The translations under genes were made by a program, and so were the position numbers. From an uncultured Clostridia bacterium (GTDB lineage: Bacteria > Bacillota > Clostridia > Christensenellales > Aristaeellaceae), in NCBI GenBank assembly GCA_937886445.1, contig CALGBY010000053.1:1-51621 (forward strand): DNA of 51,621 nt. The letters are read 5' to 3'. The notes beneath the pieces are model-generated. The model was not told the DNA's origin. It searched no databases and saw only the letters and a program-made list of their open reading frames with translations. Shown one piece after another: positions 40,359-49,497 of this stretch. Position 1 is the first letter of the stretch. The number at the start of each line of letters is the position of its first letter.

Positions 40359-41321
40359 ATGACCAAGTATGTAATCAAGCGCGTCTTACTGATGTTCCTC
40401 ACATTGTTCATTATCATGACAATGTGTTTTGTGCTGGTGAAGCTGCTTCCACTGCCGAATTTCAAGGTGAATGGGAGAGACCCTCACCTGGTAGAATTGC
40501 GCCGTGCGAAGATGGGCTATAACAAGCCCATTCTGGTGCAGTATTTCCTTTTTTGGAAGAATGTTATTGTGGATTGGGACTGGGGCGTCGGAGAGCAGAT
40601 GTACGACAGCCTCGAGGTGTGGGACATTATGATGCAGAAATTGCCCTACACCGTATTGATCAACCTGTATTCGATCCTGATAGCGATTCCGATCGGGTTG
40701 CTGTTGGGGATTTATGCCGCTTTGAAAAAGAACAAGTGGCAGGATCATGTGATTTCTACAGCCGTTATGATTTTCATATCGGTACCCAGTTATGTTTACG
40801 CGTTCCTGGTGCAGTACTTCCTGTGCTTCAAGTGGGACCTGTTTGAACTGCAGATCCCGTCTCTTGAACAGGTGGGCTCGATTCTGAGTCCGAAGATGTT
40901 TGTGGGAATGGTCCCTGCCATCCTCAGCTTGAGCTTTGGCTCGATTGCCGGCTTTGCCCGTTATACACGCGCCGAACTGAGTGAGGTACTGACAGGCGAC
41001 TATATGCTGCTGGCCCGTACCAAGGGACTGACAAAGGGGCAGGCCATTTCCCGGCATGCCCTGCGCAATGCGATGGTCGTTATATTGCCTATGATCATCA
41101 GTGAATTCATTGGTGTATTGGGCGGTTCTTTGATTATCGAGAAGATTTTCGGTATCCCGGGTGTCGGAAGCCTGTATGTCCAGTCCATTGAAGTAAGAGA
41201 CTATAACTTTTTCATGGCACTTACAGTTTTCTATACCCTGATCGGTTTGCTTTCCGGTATTGTTATCGATATCAGTTACGGATTTATTGATCCGAGAATC
41301 AGGATGGGGTCGAAGAAATGA
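40359..41321 (+). CDS. oppB: Oligopeptide ABC transporter permease OppB
   Basis: 320 residues, normal size, about six transmembrane segments. The N-terminus MTKYVIKRVLLMFLTLFIIM is the classic OppB/DppB start. The EAA loop that contacts the ATPases is EVLTGDYMLLARTKGLTKGQ ... ALRNA. ATG 40359 has GGGGGG upstream; the frame is open further upstream only by chance. It overlaps oppC by four bases (ATGA). It is the only subunit of the operon without a large insertion. Confidence 0.93.
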   Translation: MTKYVIKRVLLMFLTLFIIMTMCFVLVKLLPLPNFKVNGRDPHLVELRRAKMGYNKPILVQYFLFWKNVIVDWDWGVGEQMYDSLEVWDIMMQKLPYTVLINLYSILIAIPIGLLLGIYAALKKNKWQDHVISTAVMIFISVPSYVYAFLVQYFLCFKWDLFELQIPSLEQVGSILSPKMFVGMVPAILSLSFGSIAGFARYTRAELSEVLTGDYMLLARTKGLTKGQAISRHALRNAMVVILPMIISEFIGVLGGSLIIEKIFGIPGVGSLYVQSIEVRDYNFFMALTVFYTLIGLLSGIVIDISYGFIDPRIRMGSKK

Positions 41322-42880
41322 TGGATAATAATTTAATGAAGATCCCGGCCGAGAAGTTTGAATTCGCGCAGCGGGATGAGAAAATTCATGATAAAAAAAT
41401 ATCGACAAAACCTGTCGGGTATTTTAAAGACGCATGGCGCCGTTTCAGAAAGAATAAAAGCGCCGTGATTGCGTTTATCCTGATTCTGATTTTGGTGCTG
41501 TTTTCCATTTTTGTCCCTATGTTCTCCAGATATTCTGTCAAATTCAGGGACGATTACTATCAGAAAACACTGCCAAAGTCACACATCTTCGGATGGCTGG
41601 GCTGGGACGGCACCTCCGCTTTGAATGCCAATCAGGATAAGTATGATATTCTTTGTTCTCTGAATGAAGAAGTAGATACAAAGGATAACGAACCGCGAAA
41701 GGTGATCACCAAGGAAGATCCGGTTCAAATGGATGCCAACGATTTGCCCTATTATCAGGTGTCCTTTGATACCTATTACCGCGTCGGTACGGTATACAAG
41801 ATCTTTACGGATGTTGAGTTCAAGGCATTGCAGGATTATCAGGATGAAACCGGTATTCAGGTGATTTATCCCCTGTCCAATACCGAGACGACGGATTTCC
41901 TGCAGGAAAACGGCGGTGCGAACTTCTGGTACAAGCTGGCGGATGAACGGAAGGAATCCACCGGCAGGGCCGTGCGTGACGCGGACGGAAATCTTATTCC
42001 CAATTACAAAACCGATTCCGATCCGAACAAGGGCGGATACACAAGCAAGGTGCGTCTTTCCTCCGATAACGGCGGTGAAGACGGAAATACATGGTATGTC
42101 TATACGCGCAAGGTGCAGGGCGGATATCGTGTACGTGTTGATTATTATGAGTACTACAAATACGTGAATGGAGTTTATCCGTTCTTCCTGTTTGGCACCA
42201 ATGCGTACGGACAGGATATTTTCACCTGCCTTGCGGCCGGAGGACGGTTCTCCTTCCTTCTGGCAATCTGCGTCTGCCTGATCAACTTCACGATCGGAGC
42301 CATCTACGGAGCGATCGAAGGCTATTACGGCGGAACAACAGATATGATCATGGAACGCATCAGCGACATTCTTTCGGCCGTACCCTTCATGGTTGTAGCT
42401 GTTCTGTTCCAGCTGCATCTTGCGAAATCGGTGGGCGTTGTAGGTTCACTGATATTTGCGTACGTACTGACGGGATGGATCGGCATGGCCAGTACAGTCC
42501 GCACCCAGTTCTACCGTTTCAAAGGTCATGAATATGTGCTGGCCGCCCGCACATTGGGTGCGAAAGACGGCAGGCTGATCGTAAAGCACATTTTCCCCAA
42601 TTCCCTTGGTACCATTGTGACCGGTTCAGTCCTTGCGATCCCCGGCGTTATCTTCTCGGAATCCATGCTGAGTTATCTGAACATTATCAACCTGGAAACG
42701 GATACATCCCTTACCTCAATCGGTACGCTGCTTGCCGGCGGTCAGAGTCTGCTGAGCACATATCCGCATATCATTCTGTTCCCGGCACTGTTCATTTCTA
42801 TTCTGGAAATCTCCTTCAACCTGTTCGGTAACGGTCTGCGCGACGCGCTGAATCCTTCTTTGAGAGGAGCGGATGATTAA
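41318..42880 (+). CDS. oppC: Oligopeptide ABC transporter permease OppC with large extracytoplasmic insertion
   Basis: 520 residues against about 300. The first transmembrane helix is at about 48-68 (SAVIAFILILILVLFSIFVP). The usual short loop leading to FGTNAYGQDIFTCLAAGGRF (about 292-311) is here expanded by about 210 residues (about 75-285), rich in Asp, Tyr and Lys and predicted to be outside. The rest is standard: TM helices to the C-terminus and the EAA motif EYVLAARTLGAKDGRLIVKH. The insert has no similarity I recognise. Coupled to oppB by overlap, and its stop overlaps the oppD start by one base. Confidence 0.9.
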   Translation: MMDNNLMKIPAEKFEFAQRDEKIHDKKISTKPVGYFKDAWRRFRKNKSAVIAFILILILVLFSIFVPMFSRYSVKFRDDYYQKTLPKSHIFGWLGWDGTSALNANQDKYDILCSLNEEVDTKDNEPRKVITKEDPVQMDANDLPYYQVSFDTYYRVGTVYKIFTDVEFKALQDYQDETGIQVIYPLSNTETTDFLQENGGANFWYKLADERKESTGRAVRDADGNLIPNYKTDSDPNKGGYTSKVRLSSDNGGEDGNTWYVYTRKVQGGYRVRVDYYEYYKYVNGVYPFFLFGTNAYGQDIFTCLAAGGRFSFLLAICVCLINFTIGAIYGAIEGYYGGTTDMIMERISDILSAVPFMVVAVLFQLHLAKSVGVVGSLIFAYVLTGWIGMASTVRTQFYRFKGHEYVLAARTLGAKDGRLIVKHIFPNSLGTIVTGSVLAIPGVIFSESMLSYLNIINLETDTSLTSIGTLLAGGQSLLSTYPHIILFPALFISILEISFNLFGNGLRDALNPSLRGADD

Positions 42881-44925
42881 TGGCAGCAAAAATTGAAGTC
42901 AGAAACCTGACCATCTCCTTCCGTACAAATAACGGTGCTGTGCGTGCGGTGCGCGATATTTCTTTCACTCTGGAACAGGGAGAGACACTGGCCATTGCCG
43001 GTGAGTCCGGTTCCGGAAAAAGCGTTACCACCAGGGCAATTATGGGTATTTCCGCTCCCAATGCCATTGTGGAAAACGGAGAGATCATTTATGACGGACG
43101 CGATTTGCTGAAAATCGATGAAGAGGATTTTCATACCCTGCGCGGTCACAAACTGAGCATGGTCTTTCAGGATCCTCTTTCTGCTCTGAATCCTGTTATG
43201 CGTATCGGGAAACAGCTGACAGAGGCGATGGTCCTCAATAACAAGGAGCGCCGCCGTGACGGACGCAGAAATTTCAATGCGATGAAAAAGCGGCTGCTTG
43301 CTAATGCGGATGATAACGGAAAAGCACTTTTTGACGCGTTTGAAAATGATGTATGCGTGAACACACCTTCCCTGATCGCCTGTAATGACGCGCGGGTTGC
43401 GGCAAGCGAGATGCACATGTTCATCAAGGATCTTCGGGACGAACTGCTGAAGAATTCCGAAAAGCGTGTTATCGTTGAAGCAAAGGAACGCCTTGTTGAT
43501 GCTCTTGAAAATTGCGAAAATGAGCATGTTCTTACCGCCGAAGAAATTGCCGGTTACCTTACGGCAATGAATGCGGCAGCGAGCGGGCAGGATGATGTTG
43601 ACAAGGAAGCCATTAACGCGTGTCTGGATAAATTGGAAGAAAAACTGAATCTTGTCCTTTCTGGCGAAGTACCTGCTTTCTACGAGTATGATACGGCGGA
43701 ACTGAAGCACTTCATTGCTGAAGCGATGAGTGCTTCTGCGAAAAAAACGCTGGAAAACAAGAAAAAAGCGCTGGTTACGCTGCGTGAGAATCGCGCTGTA
43801 TTTGAGAACGATCCTTTGAAAGACAGGAAAAGCTGCCTGACAGCGGCGAACCAGATGTCATACGCGGTAGGTGAAGCCATTGACCGGCTGAACCTGCGCA
43901 AGGAAAACGCTTCCTATGTGTTTGCGTCTTCCATGAAGTCGAATATTGAACGCTATTTCACCGGTGTCAGACAGAATCCCAGGGAGGAAGCGCGCTTTTC
44001 CCGTGATACAAAAAAGCATGATATGAATGTGGCAAAGGAAAAAGACGCGCCGGAGGTTGTTCCGAAGTTTACTGTGGATCTTGAAGTGACCCGCGGCAAT
44101 ATGCTGAACAATATTGATACGCTGATTCATGCCTTTGAACAGGCGGAAAATAACGAAACGGATGAGGAACTGCTGGAGCGGGCGGAAGAGATGATTGAAT
44201 ATCTTCGCACCGCCTATTATGACAGCGCATACAAAATGCCGAAGTGGGTGGCAAAGAACCGGGCCATCTCTTTGATGAAGGAAGTCGGTATTCCGGAGCC
44301 TTACAAGCGTTATCATCAGTATCCCTTCGAGTTTTCCGGCGGAATGCGGCAGCGTATCGTCATTGCTATCGCTTTGAGCGCCAATCCTGATGTGCTGATC
44401 TGCGATGAGCCCACTACGGCTTTGGATGTGACGATACAGGCCCAAATTCTTGAACTGATAAACCGGCTGAAGGCGGAACGGCACCTTACCGTTATCTTTA
44501 TTACGCATGATTTGGGCGTTGTTGCCAATATGGCCGATAAGATCGCCATTATGTATGCCGGAAAGATCGTTGAGTACGGAACGGATGAGGATGTGTTCTA
44601 CGATCCCCGCCATCCCTATACCTGGGCCCTCCTTTCCTCCATGCCGGATCTTGAAACCAAGGAGAAACTGGAAGCAATACCCGGAACACCGCCCGATATG
44701 ATTTTTCCTCCCAAGGGGGATGCTTTTGCCGAGCGCAACCGCTATGCTCTGAAAATTGATTTTGAGAAGCAGCCGCCGAGGTTTGATGTTTCGCCAACGC
44801 ATTGGGCTGCCACCTGGCTGCTTCATCCCGATGCTCCTCATGTTGATCCTCCAGCGATTGTGACTGAGAGAATCAACCGAATGAAGAACAAACTTTACAG
44901 CAATACTGATGGAAAGGGGCAATAA
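42880..44925 (+). CDS. oppD: Oligopeptide ABC transporter ATPase OppD with large helical insertion
   Basis: 681 residues against about 330-350. Walker A GESGSGKS at 41-48, Q-loop VFQDPLSALNP at 95-105, signature FSGGMRQR at 485-492, Walker B VLICDEPT at 505-512, switch His at 543, then the C-terminal regulatory part (PGTPPDM) that in the family binds an iron-sulfur cluster or nucleotide-sensing elements; the usual Cys motif there is not seen. Between Q-loop and signature about 330 residues (about 122-455), mostly charged helices with Lys, Glu, Asn and Ala, are inserted in the helical subdomain. The ATPase motifs themselves are intact, so activity is expected. Confidence 0.9.
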   Translation: MAAKIEVRNLTISFRTNNGAVRAVRDISFTLEQGETLAIAGESGSGKSVTTRAIMGISAPNAIVENGEIIYDGRDLLKIDEEDFHTLRGHKLSMVFQDPLSALNPVMRIGKQLTEAMVLNNKERRRDGRRNFNAMKKRLLANADDNGKALFDAFENDVCVNTPSLIACNDARVAASEMHMFIKDLRDELLKNSEKRVIVEAKERLVDALENCENEHVLTAEEIAGYLTAMNAAASGQDDVDKEAINACLDKLEEKLNLVLSGEVPAFYEYDTAELKHFIAEAMSASAKKTLENKKKALVTLRENRAVFENDPLKDRKSCLTAANQMSYAVGEAIDRLNLRKENASYVFASSMKSNIERYFTGVRQNPREEARFSRDTKKHDMNVAKEKDAPEVVPKFTVDLEVTRGNMLNNIDTLIHAFEQAENNETDEELLERAEEMIEYLRTAYYDSAYKMPKWVAKNRAISLMKEVGIPEPYKRYHQYPFEFSGGMRQRIVIAIALSANPDVLICDEPTTALDVTIQAQILELINRLKAERHLTVIFITHDLGVVANMADKIAIMYAGKIVEYGTDEDVFYDPRHPYTWALLSSMPDLETKEKLEAIPGTPPDMIFPPKGDAFAERNRYALKIDFEKQPPRFDVSPTHWAATWLLHPDAPHVDPPAIVTERINRMKNKLYSNTDGKGQ

Positions 44926-44928
44926 ATC

Positions 44929-47463
44929 ATGAGAAAAGTGAAAACACTGGCCTTTGCCCTGCGCGTAATCGGTATTGTGGTTTTGTGCCTTGCGCTTGTC
45001 TTTACGATCTATTCTGTTTGTTCTACCGGTACCAGGTGGAATCAGGCTAAGGGTTATTTGGAAAGCAAGGGCGTCAAGACCAATCTGTTCGATAAAATCA
45101 AGTTTGATAATGTTTACTTTGGTGCCTTAAGCGACAGCGCAGCTGACAATACAGCGGAAGACGGGACCGCGCCGTCTGAGAGCGTGCGCAAAGCGGAGAT
45201 CGCTCAGCGTTTCTCGTATCTTGAAAACGGCATTGCCGAGGGAGAGAAGGCTGTCGAACAGCAGAATTCCGAAAAGGTGTATGCGTCTTACAACAGCGCC
45301 TCTCTGCGCGGCCACATTCTGGAGCATGCTGCGTCTCTTGAAGAGAAGCAGGATGAAAAAGAACTGATTTCTGTTTATGAAAAAATTGACAATGCCAGCG
45401 TTATGAAAGCCGGAAAGAAAGCGCTTGTGGTGCCGTACCGTGAAAAGTGTCAGGCATTTTATGACGGCATGTATGCCGAAATTGGTGAAGATGCCGGCAC
45501 CTTTGTGGAATTTTCTTATGCGGTTCTTGACTTGTACAGCGATTTCAGGGCAAACGGCGGCAATAAAGCAGTTGATGCCTATCTGTCCGAAGAGATGAGA
45601 CCTGAGGATTATCAGGCGGCATTGGAAATTGTTTGCACCAGAGAGAAGAATGAAGCGGAAAACAATCCTGCTGAACATTTCGTTGCTTTGATCCGGCAGA
45701 AGGATGCTGGGGAAGACGTTGATTTCGAGGCGTTTTACAAAGATGCTTACGAAGACTACTTCCGTGATAATCCCGGAACCGGCATCACATACGGGCGTTT
45801 TGTGGTGTGTCTCGACGGTTTGCTGACGAATACAAAGAAAGACTTCTTCGGAACGAATGAGGAAATCAGCAGGGCAGTCGAGGAGGAAGAAAATGCGTAC
45901 AGCCGTACGTCGTTCCCGTCCTTCGTGGAAAGCTTTTCTGCTGATGTGCTTAAGGATGCGGATGACAGAGCGGAAGTAAAGTTTGACCGCCGCTTTGACT
46001 TATGGTCCTGGTCTGGAGTGGATTTTTCAGGCTCTGAGTCGGTGCTTGCAAACATCCTTCTCTTTATTCCCAGAGTTCTGTTGGTCATCCTGCAGGTGAT
46101 TGGGAACATCATCCTGTTTATCCCTAGGGGATTGAACAACCTCTGCGTACGGGGAAGGCTGAATATACCCTCCGTTTTGTGGAAACAGGCAGAGCTTACG
46201 TGGCTTTTCTGGGTGGTTGGAGCAGCACTGGTTTTGATCAGTATCGTGATCTCCATCCTTTTGAACCGGCATATTCTGAATTGCTGCAATGTGAAAAAGG
46301 TCGCCCAGGAGGAAGACGACGATGTTCTCCTGCGGGTGGATCATCTGAAGCAGTATTTCCGCAGCAAGAATTATGTCAATAAAGCCGTAGATGATATCAG
46401 CTTCTTTATCAAAAAGGGAGAAGTATTCGGTCTGGTGGGTGAATCAGGCTGCGGAAAAACAACGACCGGACGCACGATCATCAACCTGTATGACCCTACC
46501 GAGGGAGATGTGTATTTCAAGGGCCAGCGGATTTCCACCACCGAAAAGGGCTTGAGCACTCTGCTGAAACAATTGAAGAATGACTATCTGCAAGGCAAAC
46601 AGCTGCTGAAGCGTCAGTTGAAACAGGATGTGGCAAACGGAGTTGAGAACGCCAGGGAGAATTATAAGCAGAAAATGGCTCAGCTCCGGAAGAATTATGA
46701 TACGGATACATCCAATGCCTATATTCACACGATGGAATCGCGTATCGAGAAGAAAAACAGCACTCATACGAATGAAAACATCATGACAAAGATTCAGATG
46801 ATTTTCCAGGACCCCATCGCGTCGATCAACCCGCGTATGACAGTGCGTGAAATCATTGCTGAAGGTTTGAAGATCCGCGGAATCAAGGATAATGACTACA
46901 TCAACAAAAAAGTTGTGGAGATGCTGCAGCTGGTCGGCCTTGTTCCCGAGCACATGGACCGTTATCCTCATGAGTTTTCCGGCGGACAGCGTCAGCGTAT
47001 CGGTATTGCCCGTGCGGTTATTATGGAGCCCGAACTGATTATCGCGGATGAACCGATTTCGGCTCTGGATGTATCCATACAGGCACAGGTCCTGAATCTG
47101 CTCAATGAACTGCGCGAAAGCATGGGACTGACAATTTTGTTTATCGCCCATAATCTGAGCGTAGTAAAGTTCTTCTCCGACCGGATCGCGGTTATGTACT
47201 ACGGTAAAATTGTGGAGATGACAACATCCGACGAGCTTTTCGCTCATCCGCTGCATCCCTATACAAAGTCTTTGCTGTCGGCCATTCCTTATCCCGATCC
47301 TGAGTATGAAAAGAACCGCAAACGCATTACGTATAATCCCGCAGCGGAACATGACTATTCTGTGAGCAAGCCTGAACTGCGCGAGATCGTTCCCGGGCAC
47401 TTTGTCTACTGCAATGAGCCTGAGTTTGAAAAGTATTGCGGTGAACTGGGAATCGTTAAGTGA
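44929..47463 (+). CDS. oppF: OppF ATPase fused to an N-terminal membrane/extracytoplasmic module
   Basis: 844 residues against about 320. Residues 8-30 are a transmembrane helix, about 31-370 a Glu/Ala/Tyr-rich domain predicted outside, about 372-400 and 424-446 two more helices, and from about 467 the ABC ATPase begins. Walker A GESGCGKT at 504-511, Q-loop IFQDPIASINP at 625-635, signature FSGGQRQR at 683-690, Walker B LIIADEP at 703-709, His at 741. Another insertion of about 80 basic coiled residues (about 537-618) lies between Walker A and Q-loop. An ABC ATPase subunit of an importer that carries its own membrane segments is unusual. Some mycoplasma OppF proteins are also enlarged. Confidence 0.88.
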   Translation: MRKVKTLAFALRVIGIVVLCLALVFTIYSVCSTGTRWNQAKGYLESKGVKTNLFDKIKFDNVYFGALSDSAADNTAEDGTAPSESVRKAEIAQRFSYLENGIAEGEKAVEQQNSEKVYASYNSASLRGHILEHAASLEEKQDEKELISVYEKIDNASVMKAGKKALVVPYREKCQAFYDGMYAEIGEDAGTFVEFSYAVLDLYSDFRANGGNKAVDAYLSEEMRPEDYQAALEIVCTREKNEAENNPAEHFVALIRQKDAGEDVDFEAFYKDAYEDYFRDNPGTGITYGRFVVCLDGLLTNTKKDFFGTNEEISRAVEEEENAYSRTSFPSFVESFSADVLKDADDRAEVKFDRRFDLWSWSGVDFSGSESVLANILLFIPRVLLVILQVIGNIILFIPRGLNNLCVRGRLNIPSVLWKQAELTWLFWVVGAALVLISIVISILLNRHILNCCNVKKVAQEEDDDVLLRVDHLKQYFRSKNYVNKAVDDISFFIKKGEVFGLVGESGCGKTTTGRTIINLYDPTEGDVYFKGQRISTTEKGLSTLLKQLKNDYLQGKQLLKRQLKQDVANGVENARENYKQKMAQLRKNYDTDTSNAYIHTMESRIEKKNSTHTNENIMTKIQMIFQDPIASINPRMTVREIIAEGLKIRGIKDNDYINKKVVEMLQLVGLVPEHMDRYPHEFSGGQRQRIGIARAVIMEPELIIADEPISALDVSIQAQVLNLLNELRESMGLTILFIAHNLSVVKFFSDRIAVMYYGKIVEMTTSDELFAHPLHPYTKSLLSAIPYPDPEYEKNRKRITYNPAAEHDYSVSKPELREIVPGHFVYCNEPEFEKYCGELGIVK

Positions 47464-47505
47464 CAACGTGAAAGCCGAAAAAACATCCGAACCGGAGGAT
47501 CTGCC

Positions 47506-47916
47506 TTGGAACAGAAATGGAGAAAAGTATTCATCGCTTTATTGGTGGCGTTTGCCTTGGCAATCGGTATTTTTGCTATCAGAGGCGGTTTTACAATGAC
47601 AGAAAGCTACGGTTTATATGCTTGCATGTCTGACGCTTTCTTTGTTCCGGGAATCCTCTTTATTAGCTTTTTCCTTTTGCTGTTTGTTTCAGGCGAAGGG
47701 GTGTTCAATATCTTTGGCTTTGCCGCGGTAAAGGTCTTTCTGCCGTTTCTGAAGAAAAACAGAGAACGGAGCAAGATGACATATTACGAGTACTGCCAGT
47801 CAAAATCCAAGTCAAAGAATAAAGTAAACATCCGTTACATGTGGGTGATTGGCACAGCTTTTCTGGCGTTCGGAGGAGCATTTGCCCTTCTTTGCGAAAT
47901 GGCACCGACAGTTTGA
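47506..47916 (+). CDS. DUF3899-like small membrane protein
   Basis: 136 residues from TTG 47506, with CGGAGGA at 47493-47499 as ribosome site. Three transmembrane segments: about 8-26, 45-64 and 111-130. The linking region MTYYEYCQSKSKSKNK is basic. The layout and the MTYYEY-type motif resemble DUF3899 proteins, which are often encoded beside opp genes. Its function is unknown. It is the last gene before the operon terminator, so a role with the transporter is possible. Confidence 0.7.
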   Translation: MEQKWRKVFIALLVAFALAIGIFAIRGGFTMTESYGLYACMSDAFFVPGILFISFFLLLFVSGEGVFNIFGFAAVKVFLPFLKKNRERSKMTYYEYCQSKSKSKNKVNIRYMWVIGTAFLAFGGAFALLCEMAPTV

Positions 47917-47927
47917 ACGGCAAAAAC

Positions 47928-47961
47928 AAAAACAGGCTATATGAAAATATGGCCTGTTTTT
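47928..47961 (+). terminator. Terminator of the opp operon
   Basis: AAAAACAGGC (47928-47937) pairs with GCCTGTTTTT (47952-47961), with an inner ATAT/ATAT pairing. A-T flanks make it functional in both directions. Confidence 0.88.
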
Positions 47962-48070
47962 GGTCTGATGAGGCTTTGAACAATAAAAAATGAAAAAGGA
48001 TCTGCAGTGGGCGGTAAATGTGCTTATACTGAAAAACAGGAATAAGGATATTTGAGGTCGTTATATGCAT

Positions 48071-48103
48071 ATGTGAACATTGCTTTCTTTACAATGTTCA
48101 CAT
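48071..48103. promoter_or_regulatory. 12-bp inverted repeat before the XpaC-like gene
   Basis: ATGTGAACATTG (48071-48082) and CAATGTTCACAT (48092-48103) are perfect complements with a 9-base loop. The repeat ends directly before the ribosome site AAAGGAG (48104-48110). It could be an operator or an RNA hairpin that presents or hides the ribosome site. Confidence 0.6.
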
Positions 48104-48118
48104 AAAGGAGTAAAATAT

Positions 48119-49336
48119 GTGCCGTTAGGGGGGATGATGTTGGCTTTATTTAATAAAATCAGCAGTCAGTTTGAAGGTTTGAAGCGAGCGATGGATGACA
48201 GAAAGACCATCCTGCTGAAGGATGCAGCTGCTGCGATGAACATAAAACCCGAGAAGGTGGATCATTCCCTGTGTGTTATGATAAAGCGAGGGCTGTTTGG
48301 AGAGAATCATCCTTATGTGGATGACGCGCTGAAGATCGTGATCCTTGACAGGCGTTATGCCGTTTACGCTTCCGTGAAAGATTCACTTGAAAAATTCGGT
48401 ACGGAGCTGATCAGAGCGCGCCATTTGCCAAAGCAGCTTGAAGAAAGGCGGAGAAGGAACAACCGCGGGGGACTGGCCGCCGGAGTGGGAGGATTTCTGG
48501 CGGATCTGGCCGGGAATGTGCTGGAGGGAAAGGGCGCCAAAAGAAGCTTTTTAAATGCCACGGATAAATTTGTACGCGGAATGGGCAGCACGGAAGAAAA
48601 GCATATGGACACGCAGCCCGAGGAAGAAATGTTTACCGCGATGCTCTCAAAAGCCCGGGAGATGAACAACCTGATGGCCGCGCATCCCGATCACAGCTGG
48701 TCGCAGGAAACGGGCGAATGGCTGAATGACGCGAGGCTGAGTGTTCAGAACTGGGAAGGATATTTCGAGGCGGCGGCTGGAAAAACAGAAAAGGGAACGG
48801 CTTTGCAGCTTGCCGAGAGCAAGCTGGCAAATGAAACGGCGCCGGAGCTGGAACGCAGAGTGGCTCAGCTGAAAAGAGCCTTTGCCATGGGCGAGGGCAA
48901 TGAAAAGACGAAGATCAGCCGGGAGATCCTGGATTGCTGTGATAAGCTTGCGGAAAACAGAAACAAAATCGAGAACAGTGAAATGCGGCAGGCGATCGAT
49001 GAAACCATGGCTGTACTGAACGAGATCAGCGTTCGTCTGAGTGACGGTACGGGAATCGCCGGCAACGCTTCTGTCCGTTCTCTCCGGAACTGCTATCTGC
49101 CGGCGGTACAGACGTTGACAGAGAAATATGCCGCGTATGAAAAGCTCCGTACGCCGGACAGGTACACACAAGAGGCAATGACGGAAGCGGAGCATGTGAT
49201 CATCCGGGTGGTTCCGAATGCTCTGAATAAGCTGAATGCCGAGCTGCAGGCAGGCAGCGCGATCGACATGGAATCGGAGGCGATCGCACTGAAGCAGAAG
49301 CTGCAGATGGACGGGCTGATGAGCTTTAAGGAATAA
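48119..49336 (+). CDS. XpaC-like protein with N-terminal winged-helix-like region
   Basis: About 405 residues. Start GTG 48119 is chosen because AAAGGAG ends eight bases upstream; ATG 48134 is possible but poorly served. The N-terminus (ILLKDAAAAMNIKPEKVDHS, CVMIKRGLFGENHPYVDD) looks like a small winged helix. A basic linker and Gly-rich stretch (about 110-150) follow. The last ~100 residues (CYLPAVQTLTEKYAAYEKL, VPNALNKLNAEL, KQKLQMDGL) resemble the helical XpaC domain linked to 5-bromo-4-chloroindolyl phosphate hydrolysis and tellurite-resistance (TelA) type partners. Biochemical role unknown; no telA-like gene is next to it. Confidence 0.75.
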   Translation: MPLGGMMLALFNKISSQFEGLKRAMDDRKTILLKDAAAAMNIKPEKVDHSLCVMIKRGLFGENHPYVDDALKIVILDRRYAVYASVKDSLEKFGTELIRARHLPKQLEERRRRNNRGGLAAGVGGFLADLAGNVLEGKGAKRSFLNATDKFVRGMGSTEEKHMDTQPEEEMFTAMLSKAREMNNLMAAHPDHSWSQETGEWLNDARLSVQNWEGYFEAAAGKTEKGTALQLAESKLANETAPELERRVAQLKRAFAMGEGNEKTKISREILDCCDKLAENRNKIENSEMRQAIDETMAVLNEISVRLSDGTGIAGNASVRSLRNCYLPAVQTLTEKYAAYEKLRTPDRYTQEAMTEAEHVIIRVVPNALNKLNAELQAGSAIDMESEAIALKQKLQMDGLMSFKE

Positions 49337-49340
49337 ATCA

Positions 49341-49375
49341 AAAGCCTGTGCGCCGGGAGGCACGCAGGTTTTCTA
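49341..49375 (+). terminator. Terminator of the XpaC-like gene
   Basis: AAAAGCCTGTGCGCC pairs, with wobble, with GGCACGCAGGTTTT around a short GGGAG-containing loop. Confidence 0.7.
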
Positions 49376-49400
49376 TGAATAAATGAGAACAAATGAGATC

Positions 49401-49446
49401 AAAAAAGCCGTTCTGCCTGCGCTTATGCAGATAAGAACGGCTTTTT
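49401..49446. terminator. Bidirectional terminator between convergent genes
   Basis: AAAAAAGCCGTTCT pairs with AGAACGGCTTTTT; an inner CTGC/GCAG stem lies in the loop. It serves trxB on the minus strand. Confidence 0.88.
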
Positions 49447-49497
49447 GAAATCCCTTCAATGGTTTTGAGGAGACTGGCTCTGAAGATGGAAGACGGA

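Noticed and set aside
48117..48128. Three-codon frame (Met-Cys-Arg-stop) after a strong ribosome site, as a possible leader peptide
   Set aside because: The same ribosome site serves GTG 48119, which is in frame with the XpaC-like gene and gives a simpler explanation.
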